Shown: positions 34,980 to 48,748, numbered from the stretch's first letter. The stretch is 64,000 nt of DNA from Heterobilharzia americana (GCA_944470555.2 OX104134.1:103472701-103536700); one strand, 5' to 3'. The notes: generated from the letters alone by a model not told the origin. Numbers and translations are program-made.

Positions 34980-37900
34980 ACACCAGGTAAAAAGGCAGTG
35001 AGTCGCAAGATCAAGATAAAAAGTTCAGCCAAAAGAAATATAAAGTGCGAAAAGAGAGAAAAAAGAGTGAGAAAACGGTGAGATTCGGTATAGCGTCATT
35101 ATGATGTGGATAATGTATGTATACGCCTGTGCCACTGACATCCGTTCTGAGCCATGTCGCCCAGAGTCTCCAATCACTGGTTCCTCTTGTCCTGCAGACT
35201 GCAACCACCTAATCTGCATCCCCCACATGACTCATACCAACATCCGAAGACTTCATACATTGGTGCCATGTTTTAGTCTGGCCACCTCGAGCCTTTTTCC
35301 AGCCTGAACCTACTTCGACCAACATTGTGTGACGAGGCAATCGGCGACTAGGCATACGAAACACGTGTCCCAACCATCTCAGTCGATGAAGGTTCATAAC
35401 CTCGTCTACTGATTTACTTCTTCTCCCTAAACCTCTACACCTGAGCCTGACTTCTGCGTTACTCACGTGGTGACACCATGGAATACGGCGGCCTACACTA
35501 CGAAGGCAACGGTGATCAAACACCTGAAGCCTTCTCATGTCTTCCACCTTCAGTGGCCATGTTTCATAGCCGTACAGTAGAACAGAGCGGACTGCCGTGC
35601 AGTACACGCCACCCTTAATACACAATCGGATATCACAGCGGCACCATAAGTGGCGTAAGTTGGCATGAGCCAGCCAAGCCTTTTGTATTCGTACGGAGAT
35701 TTCATCGTCCACTGAGCCAGCCACCAGGGCTGATCCTACTTCCCAGGTAAGTGAAGTGGTCGACACATAACCGCTACACTCTCTTGTTAGCCGCGGTGGG
35801 GCACCGTTGAAGACCAATCCTGAAGCAACAATTTGCATTTGGGTGATGAGGAACGCATCTCAAACATTCTCAAATTCCCACTCAAAGTGTCCAGAAGACT
35901 CTGCATCTTGTCAGCGTCTTCACCTAACAAGACTATGTCATCTGGATATTCTAGGTCTAACGAAAATTCTCCTGTGATTAGGTCAATCTCTGTGTAGTCA
36001 GGTGACGAGAGGGAGACCTCCATGAGAATATTTATGATAAAATTGAACAAAAATGGAAATAATGGGCATATTGGTGGACGCCACTTGCTGATTACATCTC
36101 ACCATAGGCTCTAACACGCCGTTGAGTGTTCGAGTGGAGAGCCCTGAATAAGGTGATGTACTTACTTGGCATGCCTTCCAGTGAAAGACATTGCCATAAG
36201 ACTTCTCGATCAACAAAGTCGAATGCCGTCTTCAGGTCGAGAAATACAACTATTGTCGGGCATCGGTAGGCCTGTCTGTGTTCCAGAACCTGGTGAAGTG
36301 TGAATGTTCAGTCGACACAGTCACGGCCAGGTCTAGAGCCTGCCTGCTTAGTTTTCTCGGGCTTGTTGTTTCCGAGCTCCACTCAGGCGTCTAAGAACTA
36401 TAGGACCTAGAATTTCTGACACTTCGCTCATCAGGCTGATTCCTCTGTGGTTATCGCAAGAGGACTTCTTTCCTTTCTTGAGGACTGGAATAATCAGTGA
36501 TTTAGACCAGTCAGAGGGGATCGTATTTGATTCCCATATGCTGGTTAACATTTCTGTTAACCTGACTAAGAGCACCCTACCACCATTCTTGTATGCCTCA
36601 AGAGTTATTCCGTTTGGTACTGTCACCGTTTCCCGTTTCAGGCTACTTACTGCCTTCTCAACTTCTTCTAGTTTTGGGGGACCTATTTCAATGTCCCATT
36701 CAGGATCCGACTGAATAGCGGGCAACTTTATGGTAACTGGAGGCTAGTTAAGCTGCTCCTTGGAGTGTTCTGCATATCGTTCCACTTATCTCTTCTGCGA
36801 GTGAACCGCAGACCCTCCCCTCTCCCCTATAGCCCCATCAACCGTCGTTGACCTTTTCGCCCCAGTTTCCTTAATAAGCCCAGATAACTGTCTACCGTCA
36901 CGAATCACCGTTGCCTTTTTCATCTCAGCCTTCGCAGCCCACCTCTGCTCACGGTCTTTGCGTAGACTTTTTTCTCGGTCTACTTCTAAGTTGTGCTCGC
37001 TCTTCATTGTACTCAGAGCCTGCAGGGATGCGTTCACATACATCCATTAGTTCGGAAGATGCTGCTGATGTCCACTGGCTCTTTTTGGCCACTCTTTCTG
37101 AGTCGGCTACGGTCTTCAGCACTACTTTTACAGCAGACTGGAGGTGGCATGAAGCTTCTTCCGGGTGGGTGATAGTCTTCTGTTACGATAACTGCCTAGT
37201 CAACTTCTCACTGAAGGAGGCTTCGGTGTTTTCGTTGTCCAGCAGAGCTCGTGGTCATTTTGTTGCCAAATTTTTCTTACGTTCATTAAGATGCAGACAT
37301 ATAAACGCTCGCACCAACGCTTGGTCGCTGTCCAAGCACGTACTCCAGAAAGAGCCGCAGTCATCCACCGATCCTCTCCAGAGATGACCGATAGTAATGT
37401 GGCCTATCTGTGTCCATCTCTGAGTTGGGCTCGGTGGACGCCACATCAGGCAGTACCTTTCTTCATGTCTGAAATTGGTGCTAGCTAAAAATGGCCGGTT
37501 ATCTGAGGGTAGTTGTAGTGAGCGATTACTGTTATCTGTTCGTTCAGCTGAGACTCCGAAGGCGCCACCTGAGTGCCATTCAATCGGATGGTGCAGAGAC
37601 GACTGTCGACTTCGATTCAGTCTGGTAGTGAGCCTCCTGCCCTAGTGCCTAATGCTATTCCTACACCTGTAAGACCACGAGGGCGAGCTAACAAATCTCT
37701 AGAAACTGGAAGAGCGAATTTCGTTGACTCACCAGATTGGCCGAGAGAGGTCAGGTGAATAACAGCGCTAAGGTCCTGTATGCGTGTTTCACAAACACGG
37801 CACACATCCATGACCCGAATCGCTAGTCTTTGTCGACGGTGCCTGTTAATCAGTTTGACTAAAGGCTCCAGTATGTAATCTGGAGCGTAGTTTAAGGAGA

Positions 37901-38285
37901 CCAAAGATGCTGTTTTGTGAAATCAGATGGTTGTCGAAGGCTGCAGAGCTGGGAGAAGTTGCCGATGTGGTATCCTTAACTGAGAGACGCGGAGGAAGAT
38001 TAGAGGGTAATGGGGGGGGAGGTGGGTAGCAGTCTGGGGAAACTTGAGTGCTGATCGAGTTATGAGGGCGGTCGACACTTCTCGGCTGCCCACACCGTGG
38101 AAGGCTGTTTCTTCTTAAGGCACCTGAAGAGATTTACGTGACCGCAGATCCCGTCAGACATCTGCTTGAGGCCTGTCACATTCGGCCTTTTGTACATGAT
38201 TATTTTGAACCTTTTGTTTTGGGGCAGGATCAATGAAAAGAAAAGACAAATTAACAAAAACAGTGCCGGACGGGGAGACCGTGGG
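34980..38285 (-). mobile_element. Long RTE-B retrotransposon inserted in a CR1 element, dead
   Basis: Minus strand, the most complete RTE-B copy here. 5'UTR about 37905-38285; endonuclease RIQDLSAVIHLTSLGQSGES (37617-37904) and RPPSPTQRWTQIGHITIGH with DSDQALVRA (37255-37446); linker about 36786-37043. The RT has AIQSDPEWDIEIGPPKLEEV, PNGITLEAYK and WSKSLIIPVLKKGKKSSCDN (36348-36725), the KTAFDFVD..VLWQCLS region (about 36170-36240), and LEYPDDIVLLGEDADKMQS (35880-35990; YADD changed to YPDD). The tail has SVLLYGYETWPLKVEDMRRL and RLRWLGHVFRMPSRRLPRH (35209-35838), then the 3'UTR. Frameshifts separate these blocks. Confidence 0.85.
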
Positions 38286-38289
38286 GTAT

Positions 38290-40440
38290 GCTAAAGCTGC
38301 AGTGAGCGTTGCTGATAAGAATAGATATAAGCAGTATATGTTGAGAGGGTAGCAGAAATCATAAGGAACTACTGCAATCGGTTAGGATTTCGCCAGGAGA
38401 AACGCAAGAGATAGGGCAGGAGTGAGCAAGTACTGCATGAACGACCTTTTAAGAAACCTTGCTGCATGGGGGAAAGTAGCTGATGTGCCACAATATAATC
38501 CGTAATTTCTTGCACAGCCAACCTCTTCATAATACGAGAGACTACAGATGTGATATTTACGGGACGACACTTTGAATATTTAACGTCGGGCCAGATTTAT
38601 ATGTTGGAGATATGTATGACAGCTTCCAGCAGCCGCGGCAGCGTGCTTCAGCAAGGAATATTGAGAATGGCTCCGTAAGGGTCAATGGTGTGTCTTCTCC
38701 GCCCCTTTTTAGGAGGACAAATGGGATCCCATCGGGTCAGGCAGCATGGGTTCTCTAGTGAGGCAACCGCATCATTTATCTTCTCCTGTGTAAGGGAAAC
38801 ATTACTTAATGAATAGCGTGGTGGAATCAGCATCTGTATGTCTGGTAAACTATCTTCATCTGTGAAGTAGCTCGCATAATGTTTGCTAAACAGCTCACGC
38901 ATTTTACTTGGGTCATCGTAAAGAATGTCCCCATCAATGATCAGGCTACTAGGAATTACTCTAGATAAGTTTGCACGGGATTTTAGAATTCTCACTTGCG
39001 ATTGAACACTGCCTGTTTGTGCATTGCAGCTAGTTTCCTGCTTGTTTGCCTTCAGTGACCTATTTGATAAGAAGTTTTCACGGGCAATTTTTAGTGGGAC
39101 GAAGGATGAAAGGTCATTGGATGGATAGAAGTTTCCGGCATGCCTGCGCATGCTGATAAGTACATTTTCTGGGATGAAATTAACTTTCGGCTTTCTAATT
39201 GCCACTGATACCGCTGGGGCAATATGATCATGAATTACGTTCATTGAACTGTAGCTGATATCACCTGGTTCATGGGTTGAGCAACTGGCGAAATAAGTAC
39301 TCCAGTCCAAGCACCGCAACATGTAGTGCATCCCTTCCCAGTAAGCATTTTTATTTATTCTTATCATCGCTGTTTTAGACCTGGGAGCTGACGTAGCACT
39401 AGAAGACAATTGGAAGTCACCAAACACTACTCCGTGAACGCCGCCGGGGAATTCTGGACCAATTTGAAGAGCAAAAGGCAATAATCCATTGCTGAAAATG
39501 AGGTCAAATACGTTATGATGCATAGTTGGCTGCAGTACATGCCGGCGTCATTCCCCCCACAATCTAACACATTAACAAAATTACCAAACCGCCTCGGGGA
39601 AGTAAGTGACTGCTACTTAAAGTATCCGTACATAGGTTTTATGGAGTAGGGTAGTGTTGGTGCGTCAGTGAACACTTCTGCATGCCTGAAATGATAATCT
39701 GCAGTAGAGCAGGGGGCGGTAGATACACTCCAAGAAGATAGTTATAGCATTTTGCAACGTTGCCACAACCCACACTGGGCCACTGAGCAAGTTAAGTTCT
39801 GGAGGGTGCATTATATTGGGGAGCCGGTGTCGCAGGCTTCATGTGAAAAGCAAGCTTCTAGTTAGGAGGTGATATCATTGCACCGGGATGAGGATACATT
39901 GCAGCCGAATGTTATGTGGATGGTTGTGAGGAGAAAAACCTGTTATTTCTCCTATGGTCCTTGCTCTCTTGACTTTAGGAGTCAGTTGTGTTATGAACAT
40001 TATTACGCATGTACTCTTTCTTTTTATCACCTTGGTGTATGAATCCTACCGTTCTGTTGGTTAATAAAGGTTCCACAGCGCCTGATGTCGTACCGATGGA
40101 CGCCATGAATGTTTGTAGGGGAGCGGGACCACTCTTTGAATGCTGCTATGACCACTAGGTTTGGCAGACTGAAAGTAATCATTTCAAGGATGACTAAGTC
40201 GGTCCTGTGCCATGGGCTGTGGCGGTAAACCCGATTTGGAATTTTTAGGTTTAGGCCTCCAAAACACGGCACTTTGAGATTGTGCATTGTCAATACGCCT
40301 AGACGTCATCATCGTATGTAAGAGACTTAAGGAGGGCAAAGGCTTATCAGCGTAACTGCGTCTGGCGGTGTAGGTTTCGTTGGTAAACTCAGCGGGATCA
40401 GGTACATATCGGATACCAACACATATCAATGCGATGATGC
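38290..40440 (-). mobile_element. CR1-clade element, 5' part (endonuclease to early RT)
   Basis: Minus strand. Endonuclease pieces run from about 40293 (NIHGVHRYDIRRCG) through NYLLGVYLPPPALLQ (about 39720). A 291-residue intact stretch (38648-39523) covers VFDLIFSNGLLPF, GVVFGDFQLSSSA, the linker and MRELFSKHYASYFTDED, then SLTQEKINDAVASLENPC. RT begins with TSVVSRIMKRLAVQEITDYI and PMQQGFLKGRSC (about 38390-38560) and is interrupted at about 38290 by the RTE-B element. The continuation is 33790-34975. Part of the central RT between the two halves was not found. Confidence 0.8.
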
Positions 40441-41134
40441 CTGTAAACTGGCTTCTTTCATGCTGGATTACAAATATGAGGATAAAATATTTATTTATTA
40501 TTTATTATAATAGTTGCGGGGAGGATGATGGCAACAGTTAGCGGATAGCATATGTGCAGATGCTTCAGCTTTCAAACGAAAATTGTGGCCAGATGGTATT
40601 CAGATTGCCAAAATCCGGAAGCACAAGGGAAACGCAGAGGACGTAACGTGCGCTTCGTAAGCCACTCTATTAGCATAGGAAATCCGGTAAGGCAACTAGA
40701 TCCAGGGAATGAACTCACATAGTGACTAAAAGTGAGACATACTCACAAGCAAACCTATACAACAAACCTCTCCAAAACTTTACGTCATTTGACCCTGTCT
40801 GATAGAAGACAATTAACAGTCAACATATCTCGTTGATAATGCTACATGCCTAAATGTGAATTCGTTGTGCGAAACTCCATTGCCATTGGACAGCAGTCTA
40901 TCAGACCTTTACTATTTTACCGCAACAACTAATTCTGATGGCTCACATCTGTATTGCTGTGCAAGGTAACACTACCCAGCAGGCAAATACGTTGGGCGCA
41001 CTCTGAAGTTTTTGGGTAAGGAAGGGGATCAAAAGCTTCGGGATTACTGCCGACAGTGTCAAAAATTTCCCCAAAATTTCCAAATCTGTCGGACTGTGCC
41101 CAGTGTTAGGTCCAAAACTCCCAAAAAGTACAAT

Positions 41135-41179
<45 letters not shown>

Positions 41180-41910
41180 CTCTATATACGTGATGATCTG
41201 TTCCATATTGGCCTGCATACTTTACGCACAGCATAGTGATATAGTAAAATTTGCCCTGTCTTTCTCTGAAAATATACGATACTAATACTGATATGAAGAT
41301 ACGCATTACAGTAGGACTGGTAAGCTTCTAATAATATCTGCAACGATCAACAAAAAATACTCGATATATTTTGATATCAATAATCAATAGAAAGAATAAA
41401 CGGCAAAAAGAACTGTAAGCAATAAACACTTTCAGTGAAACAATATCATCTAATATGTACTAATATAGATGTGTACATATGTTTGCGCTTGTGCAGTGAC
41501 CTTGAGAGTCTAGTCCTAAGTGGTTTCTCAATTCCGTGATAAAAGAAAAAGGCGGTAATATAACATCGAGTATAGTGCAGCGTGAAATATATGAACAAAA
41601 CAACGGTTTATATATTTAAACTGACTCTAGTTATTCCCACGCCCTTCTAGGTTTGAATATTCCATTAGCTTTTTGTCTCTTCAACCTAACTTAAATTTAT
41701 ACGTCGTCCACTTGCTATCTGAAATCCGAATCTGATGGAGGAAACGCAAACGAATTCTAAGTTGAGTCCACCACGACTTTTGGATTTTCTTGTAACGGCC
41801 CCTGAAATATTCAACCCTAGTGGGAGAGAAAAGATCGGAGATATCAATACCAAGTTCATGAGCTATCACGTTCTGTTGGTAGGAGAAAAAGAGTAAGGAT
41901 CAATTCTTAA
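40441..41910. other. No gene recognised; holds a (TA)n run
   Basis: Apart from the microsatellite at 41138-41177 I see no supported feature. Confidence 0.4.
41138..41177. repeat. (TA)n microsatellite
   Basis: About 20 uninterrupted AT dinucleotides. The open frames crossing it (Tyr-Ile repeats) are artefacts. Confidence 0.95.
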
Positions 41911-41914
41911 CTCT

Positions 41915-42850
41915 CCTCTTGGAAGTCGGTAGAGAGTGGAGTGTCACGAGGCACAGTCCTGGGCTCCCTGCCGTTTCTCCTATAAGTAAACGAGGCGCCA
42001 AATATCACGAAATCTTCTATGGTTCTGTACACTGATGATGTAAAAATTTGGTGGGAACTTAGGATTGACGGGGATAGACGTGCACTTAATGCAAACCTAA
42101 ACAGCTTGCTTAGCTGGTCAAAAAAGTGGCTGATGCTTATCAATGTAGGTAAATGTATGAGCACGATATTGGGGCACACACACATGAACACCTACGGTAT
42201 TGGTGAGACTGCTCTACCGTCAGTACTAACCCACAGTGACCTAGGAGTCACAGTGAGTTATGACTTGGAAACCGCGACACACTGTCGATTGGTACCAGCT
42301 CGAAACTTCAAAACACTTTGGGCATTACGTAGAACGTTTACGAAAATAATTGGTGACATGTTCACCATCTTGTACACATCCTTAGTTAGGTCTAAATTAG
42401 AAAACTTGTCTGAAAGGTGACTCAGACCTTCCAGAAAGAGTTCAGCGGGTAGCCACTCGTATGATTCCTGAGATGGCTGGCCTCACCTATGAAGATCAAC
42501 TTAAGGAGCTGAACCTCTTCACTTTGTCCTATCGCAGACAGAAGGGAGACCTAATCATGCTATACAGGATTCTAAGAATGACTTCTGATCTGATCTATCT
42601 TCTTCTTTCCCCTCTCACCAAGTCGAAACACCCGCGAGGACATAGTAGGAGGCTACGAAAGCATAGAATGAACATAGTATCCGCAGAGTACTGGTTCTGG
42701 CGTCGAGTAATCAACTCCTGGAACCGACTGCCAGAAAAAGTGGTGTCCGCATCATCCATTGACTCGTTCAAAAAGGGAATTGACAAGCACAGAAATCTAC
42801 TGAAAAGGGATTAATATAGGCTCCTATCTTCAAACAAAAAAATCTAAATC
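41915..42850 (+). mobile_element. CR1-clade element, 3' fragment
   Basis: Starts in the RT with VESGVSRGTVLGSLPFLL, then MVLYTDDVKIWWEL (42019; YADD here YTDD, metal-binding Asp pair kept) and LNSLLSWSKKWLMLINVGKC, and after one frameshift RVATRMIPEMAGLTYEDQL (about 42445-42500) to WRRVINSWNRLPEKVVSASS and a stop at 42814. The 133- and 117-residue frames make it the least decayed CR1 piece in the window. It belongs to a different CR1 subfamily from the elements at 29560 and 33790, judging from the tail. 5' truncated. Confidence 0.82.
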
Positions 42851-43880
42851 TGAATCCATAGCATGTGGAAATATATTTCCCAGAACGTTGGAGGAAAACG
42901 ACTAGTTGTAACAGTGTTCAGTGATTTTCAACTTCTTGTGAAGCTCTTGCCAGTCCTACTTTACACTATGACACCCCTTCCCCATATTGGAAGGGATATG
43001 GACGATACAGTGGTGCCTTTTGACCGGTTAATAACATTTTGCCAGACCGTAACAAGTTATTTTTTTATTGATCTTCTGTCGAATCTGTATTGTGATATAC
43101 TTTGAAGTAACAATTAAATCAATAACGTTCTTTTACGAGGGTAACCGTTTGCAGCTAAAGTGGATTTGAAGGGAGTTTACAGAAATAATTTTGTGGTTCT
43201 CTTTTATACTAGTATATAGGATCATCCGTAGCATAGTGACATGAAAATTAATGAGGTTTTTTAGTATCTGTTGCTCATATGTAAATGAGTCAGATGGCTT
43301 CTTTTATCATTTTACCTTATCCATCCCTCTTTCGCTCAGAAAACTGAAGTTTGATATAAATGTTTTAGTTGATGAATACTGTCAGTTTTGCCGGTAAATA
43401 AATTGACTAAATATTTTTCTTTCTTAACTGATGCTTTTTCTTCATTATATTCCGCTGGAAGAAGTATTTGACATCGTCATTCGGCACTTTTAATTCGCTT
43501 ACATTCCCTAAACCTGACATCAAATTTTCTTGCACTGAGGTTAGGATTTCACTCTTGATGACATGTCTGTAAACCGGTCTTTTTGTCGCACATGTATTCA
43601 CTGTTTGACACCTTTCGAAGCTTGAATATTTACACTAAGCGTTATCTTCAAATTGTTTGTTCTCTCACACGACTTCATCTACATTGACATCACTCTTTCT
43701 TGATCCACCTGTTCTTTGTGTACTACTGTGAAGTGTAGCTAATTTAGCCGATGCGCTTGTCTGCGAGGTTCTACGCTGATTTTGTCAGTGATAGATAGAA
43801 AAAAGGGGTCGTTTCTAATTTACTTAGCGTATGTGGAACAGTTGTAGTTTGAGAGTGTCATTCAATATAGATATCCCTAT
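42851..43880. other. No recognised feature
   Basis: AT-rich, short frames only. Confidence 0.4.
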
Positions 43881-43884
43881 TGTG

Positions 43885-44845
43885 CATCAGCCTTTGAAGT
43901 GAAAACAGGAGTGAAACAAACATGATATTCCTTATTGTGGTGGACTGGATCATGCAGCAAACAGTTGGCAGCGAGAAGAGGGGATACACTGCACTGCGGA
44001 AAAGAACCTAGAAGACTTGGATTTCGCCAATGATGACTTATGCCTAATGTCACACAAACTTGGAGATCTGTAGGCAAAAACTAACAAGTTGATAGAAGAG
44101 GCAGCTAAGACGGGACTTCAGGTGAATATAGAGAAGACAGAAGTGATGAAGATACCGCACCACCACCACCACCAACAACAACAACAAACTCCAATCACCG
44201 TCAACGGGAGAAACTTGAAGGAAGTAACCTCCTTCACTTATCTAGGAAGCACTGTTTCAACTACAGGCGGGACGGACGAGGACGTCAAAGTCAGAATCGG
44301 AAAAGCAAGACAGGCGTTCATTAGCCTGAAACCAGTGTGGAGATCTTCTGCACTCAGCATGCGGAACAAGATCCTGATTTTCAACACCAACGTCAAGTCA
44401 GTGCTCTTGTATGGCTAAGAGACTTGGCGCGTCACGAAAGGCATTTCCAATAAACTGCAGACATTCATCAACAACTGCTTACGCTCGCTGCTGAAGATCA
44501 GATGGCCAGAAAGAATAAGCAACAAGGAACTCTGGGAACGAACCAACCAAGAACCTATCACTCAACAAATATGCAGGAAGAAGTGGAGATGGATTGGCCA
44601 TGCACTGAGAAGGCCGACTGGGGACATCACGCGTCAGGCCAGTTGCTCGAGTGGAATCCCCATGGGAAGCGACGAGTTGGACGTCCAAGGGTGACATGGA
44701 GGAGGTCGTGCGAGGAGGAAATGAGAGCTTGTGGGCTGTCGTGGGACCAGGTTCAAAAGATCTCAGAGAACAGAGGTCACTGGAGGCGTGCTACTGAAGC
44801 CCTATGTTCCACTAGGAACCCAAGGGACTAATAATAATAATAATA
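43885..44845 (+). mobile_element. RTE-A 3' fragment
   Basis: Begins at FEVKTGVKQ of the RT, with the YADD region decayed. It then has AKTGLQVNIEKTEVMKIP, NGRNLKEVTSFTYLGSTVST, SLKPVWRSSALSMRNKILIF and SVLLYG (44089-44418). A frameshift follows, then RRVGRPRVTWRRSCEEEMRA and HWRRATEALCSTRNPRD (44502-44831). It ends in a (TAA)n tail. The middle 109-residue frames are intact, so this copy is younger than most. Confidence 0.85.
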
Positions 44846-45681
44846 TTGTGCATCATCTGCTTATTTAGCTAAGTAATGTATATGGGAGGGACAAAAATAT
44901 GATATTTGCATTATTAAAAATCAAGTGAATTCTTTTCATATTATTTCAAAGTAATGCTCAAAATTAAACTCAAAATTTGCTTTTCCTTTCAGGTTGACAT
45001 ATTTTTAGTGATTAAGTTTCCTTTGTACATAATTGGTTATATTACCTGAATCCTCGGAACCATAGACCTAGTTATATGAATTATTCCCTCGAAAATTAGT
45101 ATGTAGAGTGAAAATTCATACTATGGTTCACTGAATTATAGTAGATTGAGATTGATAGCGTGTGAAGAAATATTCTGTGATCCATTTTCTACATGGGATG
45201 TCAAATATGTTACAGATTGATTGGTATTTGGACGGAAACCAAATTAAGATGTCACTTGAACAGAAGTGTATTATCAACAAAGAAATGAAAAGGTCAAAGG
45301 CTTATTCAGTACACCATGATGCACTCGCTTACTAATAACACATTGTCAGTTGATACAGGACAGTAAACATCACGGTTGAGTTTAATAAATATTTCATAAG
45401 AAGTTGTCGTTTCGTAGTAGTAAATATTTTTGAATCTCACTAAACTAACAGATGATAAATGAGCTGCCATACAGAAAGATTTTAGTACTCATAGAGCTCA
45501 CTGATATTAGCATTAAGAATAACATTTTTACTAGTCATAAACGAGTATGGGTAATAGTGCATTCCTAGTTCAATCAGTGAAACATAAAATCAACACTCCA
45601 TAACTTGATTAGTGAACAACTTGTTCGCGGTTACGAAAGATGAATTACTCTGAAAATGTTTTTGGGTGAGTCATTTAGTCA

Positions 45682-45682
<1 letters not shown>

Positions 45683-45741
<59 letters not shown>
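45683..45741. repeat. (TA)n microsatellite
   Basis: About 29 dinucleotides, with one TG interruption near 45727. Confidence 0.95.
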
Positions 45742-45855
45742 GAGATGTAGAACCACTGAAAAGTAGTCCAAATGCGTACAACTCAAAACAACACACCAAC
45801 GGACATGGCAATGAATAAAGCATTGTCAAAATTTGTTCAATGAGCTACTCAGTAG

Positions 45856-46045
45856 TAGTGTTATTGCTTGCATTACACCGTCGTTGATTGGACCGAACTG
45901 ATCAGTCTCTGTTGGCTATGGGCTCCTGTGCGGATGCATCGATATTGCCTGTCTTTTACCTGTGTGTAGTACAGGAGCCCATATGCCAATAGAGAATGAT
46001 CAATTCGGTCCAATCAGCGACGGTGTAATACAAGCAATAACACTA
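45856..46045. repeat. 190-bp imperfect palindrome (two ~74-bp arms, 41-bp loop)
   Basis: Left arm 45856-45929 and right arm 45971-46045 are reverse complements with a few mismatches: TAGTGTTATTGCTTG pairs with CAAGCAATAACACTA, ACACCGTCG with CGACGGTGT, GGACCGAA with TTCGGTCC, and GGGCTCCTGT with ACAGGAGCCC. The loop is 45930-45970. The arm lies 115 bases from a (TA)n run, and the other side stops 8 bases before the assembly gap. It could be a foldback element or the meeting of two inverted repeat copies. Confidence 0.85.
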
Positions 46046-46053
46046 AACCTATA

Positions 46054-46553
46054 NNNNNNNNNNNNNNNNNNNNNNNNNNNNNNNNNNNNNNNNNNNNNNN
46101 NNNNNNNNNNNNNNNNNNNNNNNNNNNNNNNNNNNNNNNNNNNNNNNNNNNNNNNNNNNNNNNNNNNNNNNNNNNNNNNNNNNNNNNNNNNNNNNNNNNN
46201 NNNNNNNNNNNNNNNNNNNNNNNNNNNNNNNNNNNNNNNNNNNNNNNNNNNNNNNNNNNNNNNNNNNNNNNNNNNNNNNNNNNNNNNNNNNNNNNNNNNN
46301 NNNNNNNNNNNNNNNNNNNNNNNNNNNNNNNNNNNNNNNNNNNNNNNNNNNNNNNNNNNNNNNNNNNNNNNNNNNNNNNNNNNNNNNNNNNNNNNNNNNN
46401 NNNNNNNNNNNNNNNNNNNNNNNNNNNNNNNNNNNNNNNNNNNNNNNNNNNNNNNNNNNNNNNNNNNNNNNNNNNNNNNNNNNNNNNNNNNNNNNNNNNN
46501 NNNNNNNNNNNNNNNNNNNNNNNNNNNNNNNNNNNNNNNNNNNNNNNNNNNNN
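46054..46553. other. Assembly gap, 500 N
   Basis: Exactly 500 unknown bases, a conventional placeholder length. The real size is unknown. A palindrome and a TA microsatellite on its left edge explain why assembly failed. Confidence 0.98.
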
Positions 46554-47197
46554 AACTATAGAAAAGTTGAAAGGACAAGTATACAGAAAGTTAGGTCATA
46601 AATCAATTAATTATTCAACAATAAGAGCAACAATTCATCAGCACTAAAAGTTGCCTAGTAGTGCTTTTCGAATGAGCAGAGAGGTAATGGTTCTCTTTGA
46701 ACCAACGTGGAAAATTTCCTTACTGACTTTCAGAAAAATGGATGGCGGGTTTTAGTTGTCTGACTTACGGCGTCTTACTTTTTAATTCAAGATTTATCAT
46801 ACTCTTTGATATGGTTTTCTCACCAAGTGAGATACTGCCGTACACAAATAGCGAAACCTCATTTTAGATCTGAGGTATAAACAGCGGTTGATGAACTGAA
46901 TTTCACTGTAATATAAGTCACCTTCAAAGGAGGATAATTGTATAGGTAGATGAATGCTATGTGACTCTTCTGTGTATACTCACGAACGACTATAGAAATT
47001 CAGATAATATGAAGAAAAAATTTACCTTCTAGATGGTATTTTGTTTAATTGCTTTCTCTTACTACAATGGTTATGAATCGTTTGTTCCACTTTGCCGAAC
47101 AGACTTCATGTGATCATGTTTTGTTATTAATTTCACATAGTTTTTGAATAATCTAAAGAAAATATTAATATTCTTTGAATGACTTTCATTTCAAAGG

Positions 47198-48676
47198 TGT
47201 GGTATCACTCTAATTGTTCTACACGTGGCCGTGGTTGTTACAATACACGTTTACTAGATCAAGGCGGATGTTGTACATGGTATAATGAGCCTAATTTGTT
47301 GAGTGAAATTGAAGAACATTTGGGTGTCACTATAGATACAGTAGACAAAGTTTAAATATACCAGCTGATGCCTTTGATGGAAAAGTTGTGTATGGACAGA
47401 AATTGAAACAAAGTAAGTTTCTTAAAAGTGCTTTCACATCTCCTAAATTATGTTCATAACCTTGGTATTTCAAAGCAGTCTACAATGATTTTAAAGCTCA
47501 TTTTTTTAAATGCATTATATTACCTATCAGTTCAGAATACTAATATTGTTACTACTATATTCTTAAATGTACTATCAAGATAACTGTCACTTTTTCTTCA
47601 ATTTTTGCCTGTTTTATTCATGCGTAGTCAAAGTAACGAATTCAGTTTTTTATATCTTTGATGCAATTCAGGAGTATGTTGTTTACAAGACGGTAAAATG
47701 AATTATTTATGTACTGGTGTTATGATTCTTGAAGTAGGTAGTAATCACGTTTGTTACAATTCTAAATCTATCTGAATCCTTTCATTTCAGTTTGATAATA
47801 CAGATTTAGTACACATCGTTCTTTTGATGGCTTTAATCTCGAATCTTGGGATGAATCCACTTAGAAATATGTTGAATTTAAACCTGGAGAAATGTTACAA
47901 TTTCTCATCAACTATTAGAGCGGGAAAAGGTGTAACCTAACTTTTATTGGTAATAATTTACTAGCTGATTGCTCATTCGTCATTTGAAGATCAGGTGAAA
48001 ATTATTTCACGTTGGTAAAGTGTTAGCATATAAAGTGACTGTCGCAACGCAATAATGTTTTTAGCCCCGTTGTTTTTGTACTTGTCTGGTTAATTATTCT
48101 GAATATTGTGGGAGATATTGGTAGTAGTCAGTTAGCTTACAGTTTAATCATTTAATTTCATCCAGTTTGGTCGTTCAATCTGAGTCAATGTTACCAAAAC
48201 CACATGAGCTAGTTATCCTGTTCAACCATTCAATTTAGTAGATCGTTCACTGGATATAAGTAACATAAAATCGCATATACACACATGTTCCATTACCTAC
48301 GGAAGATATCAATAAAAAATAGGCTACTCCTCAATGTTTTGAGCAGTGTGTTCCTATGTCACCTACCGGTATTCAATCAACCATATTCAGGACTCGTTCA
48401 GGGTAAGTTAGTCATTTCTAAATATTTGCGTAGCTTGTTGTTAATTATTCACTTCAGGGCTTCATTGACTTTTGGTTTAGCGTTACCGTCTAAGGTACTC
48501 ATACAAAACGTGAAAAATTATCCCAGTAACACTGAACAGACTACATTGACCCACTGTGTGAAAGTAAATATACGACATTGCATCTGAGACATCTAAATGA
48601 TATGAGTTGTGCAACAGGAACTTGACATTTTGCTCTAAAGGGTGGGGAATCGAAGGTAGAAAGCATTTACTGTGAG

Positions 48677-48748
<72 letters not shown>

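Noticed and set aside
45962..46578. 199- and 192-residue frames
   Set aside because: They consist almost entirely of the 500-N gap.
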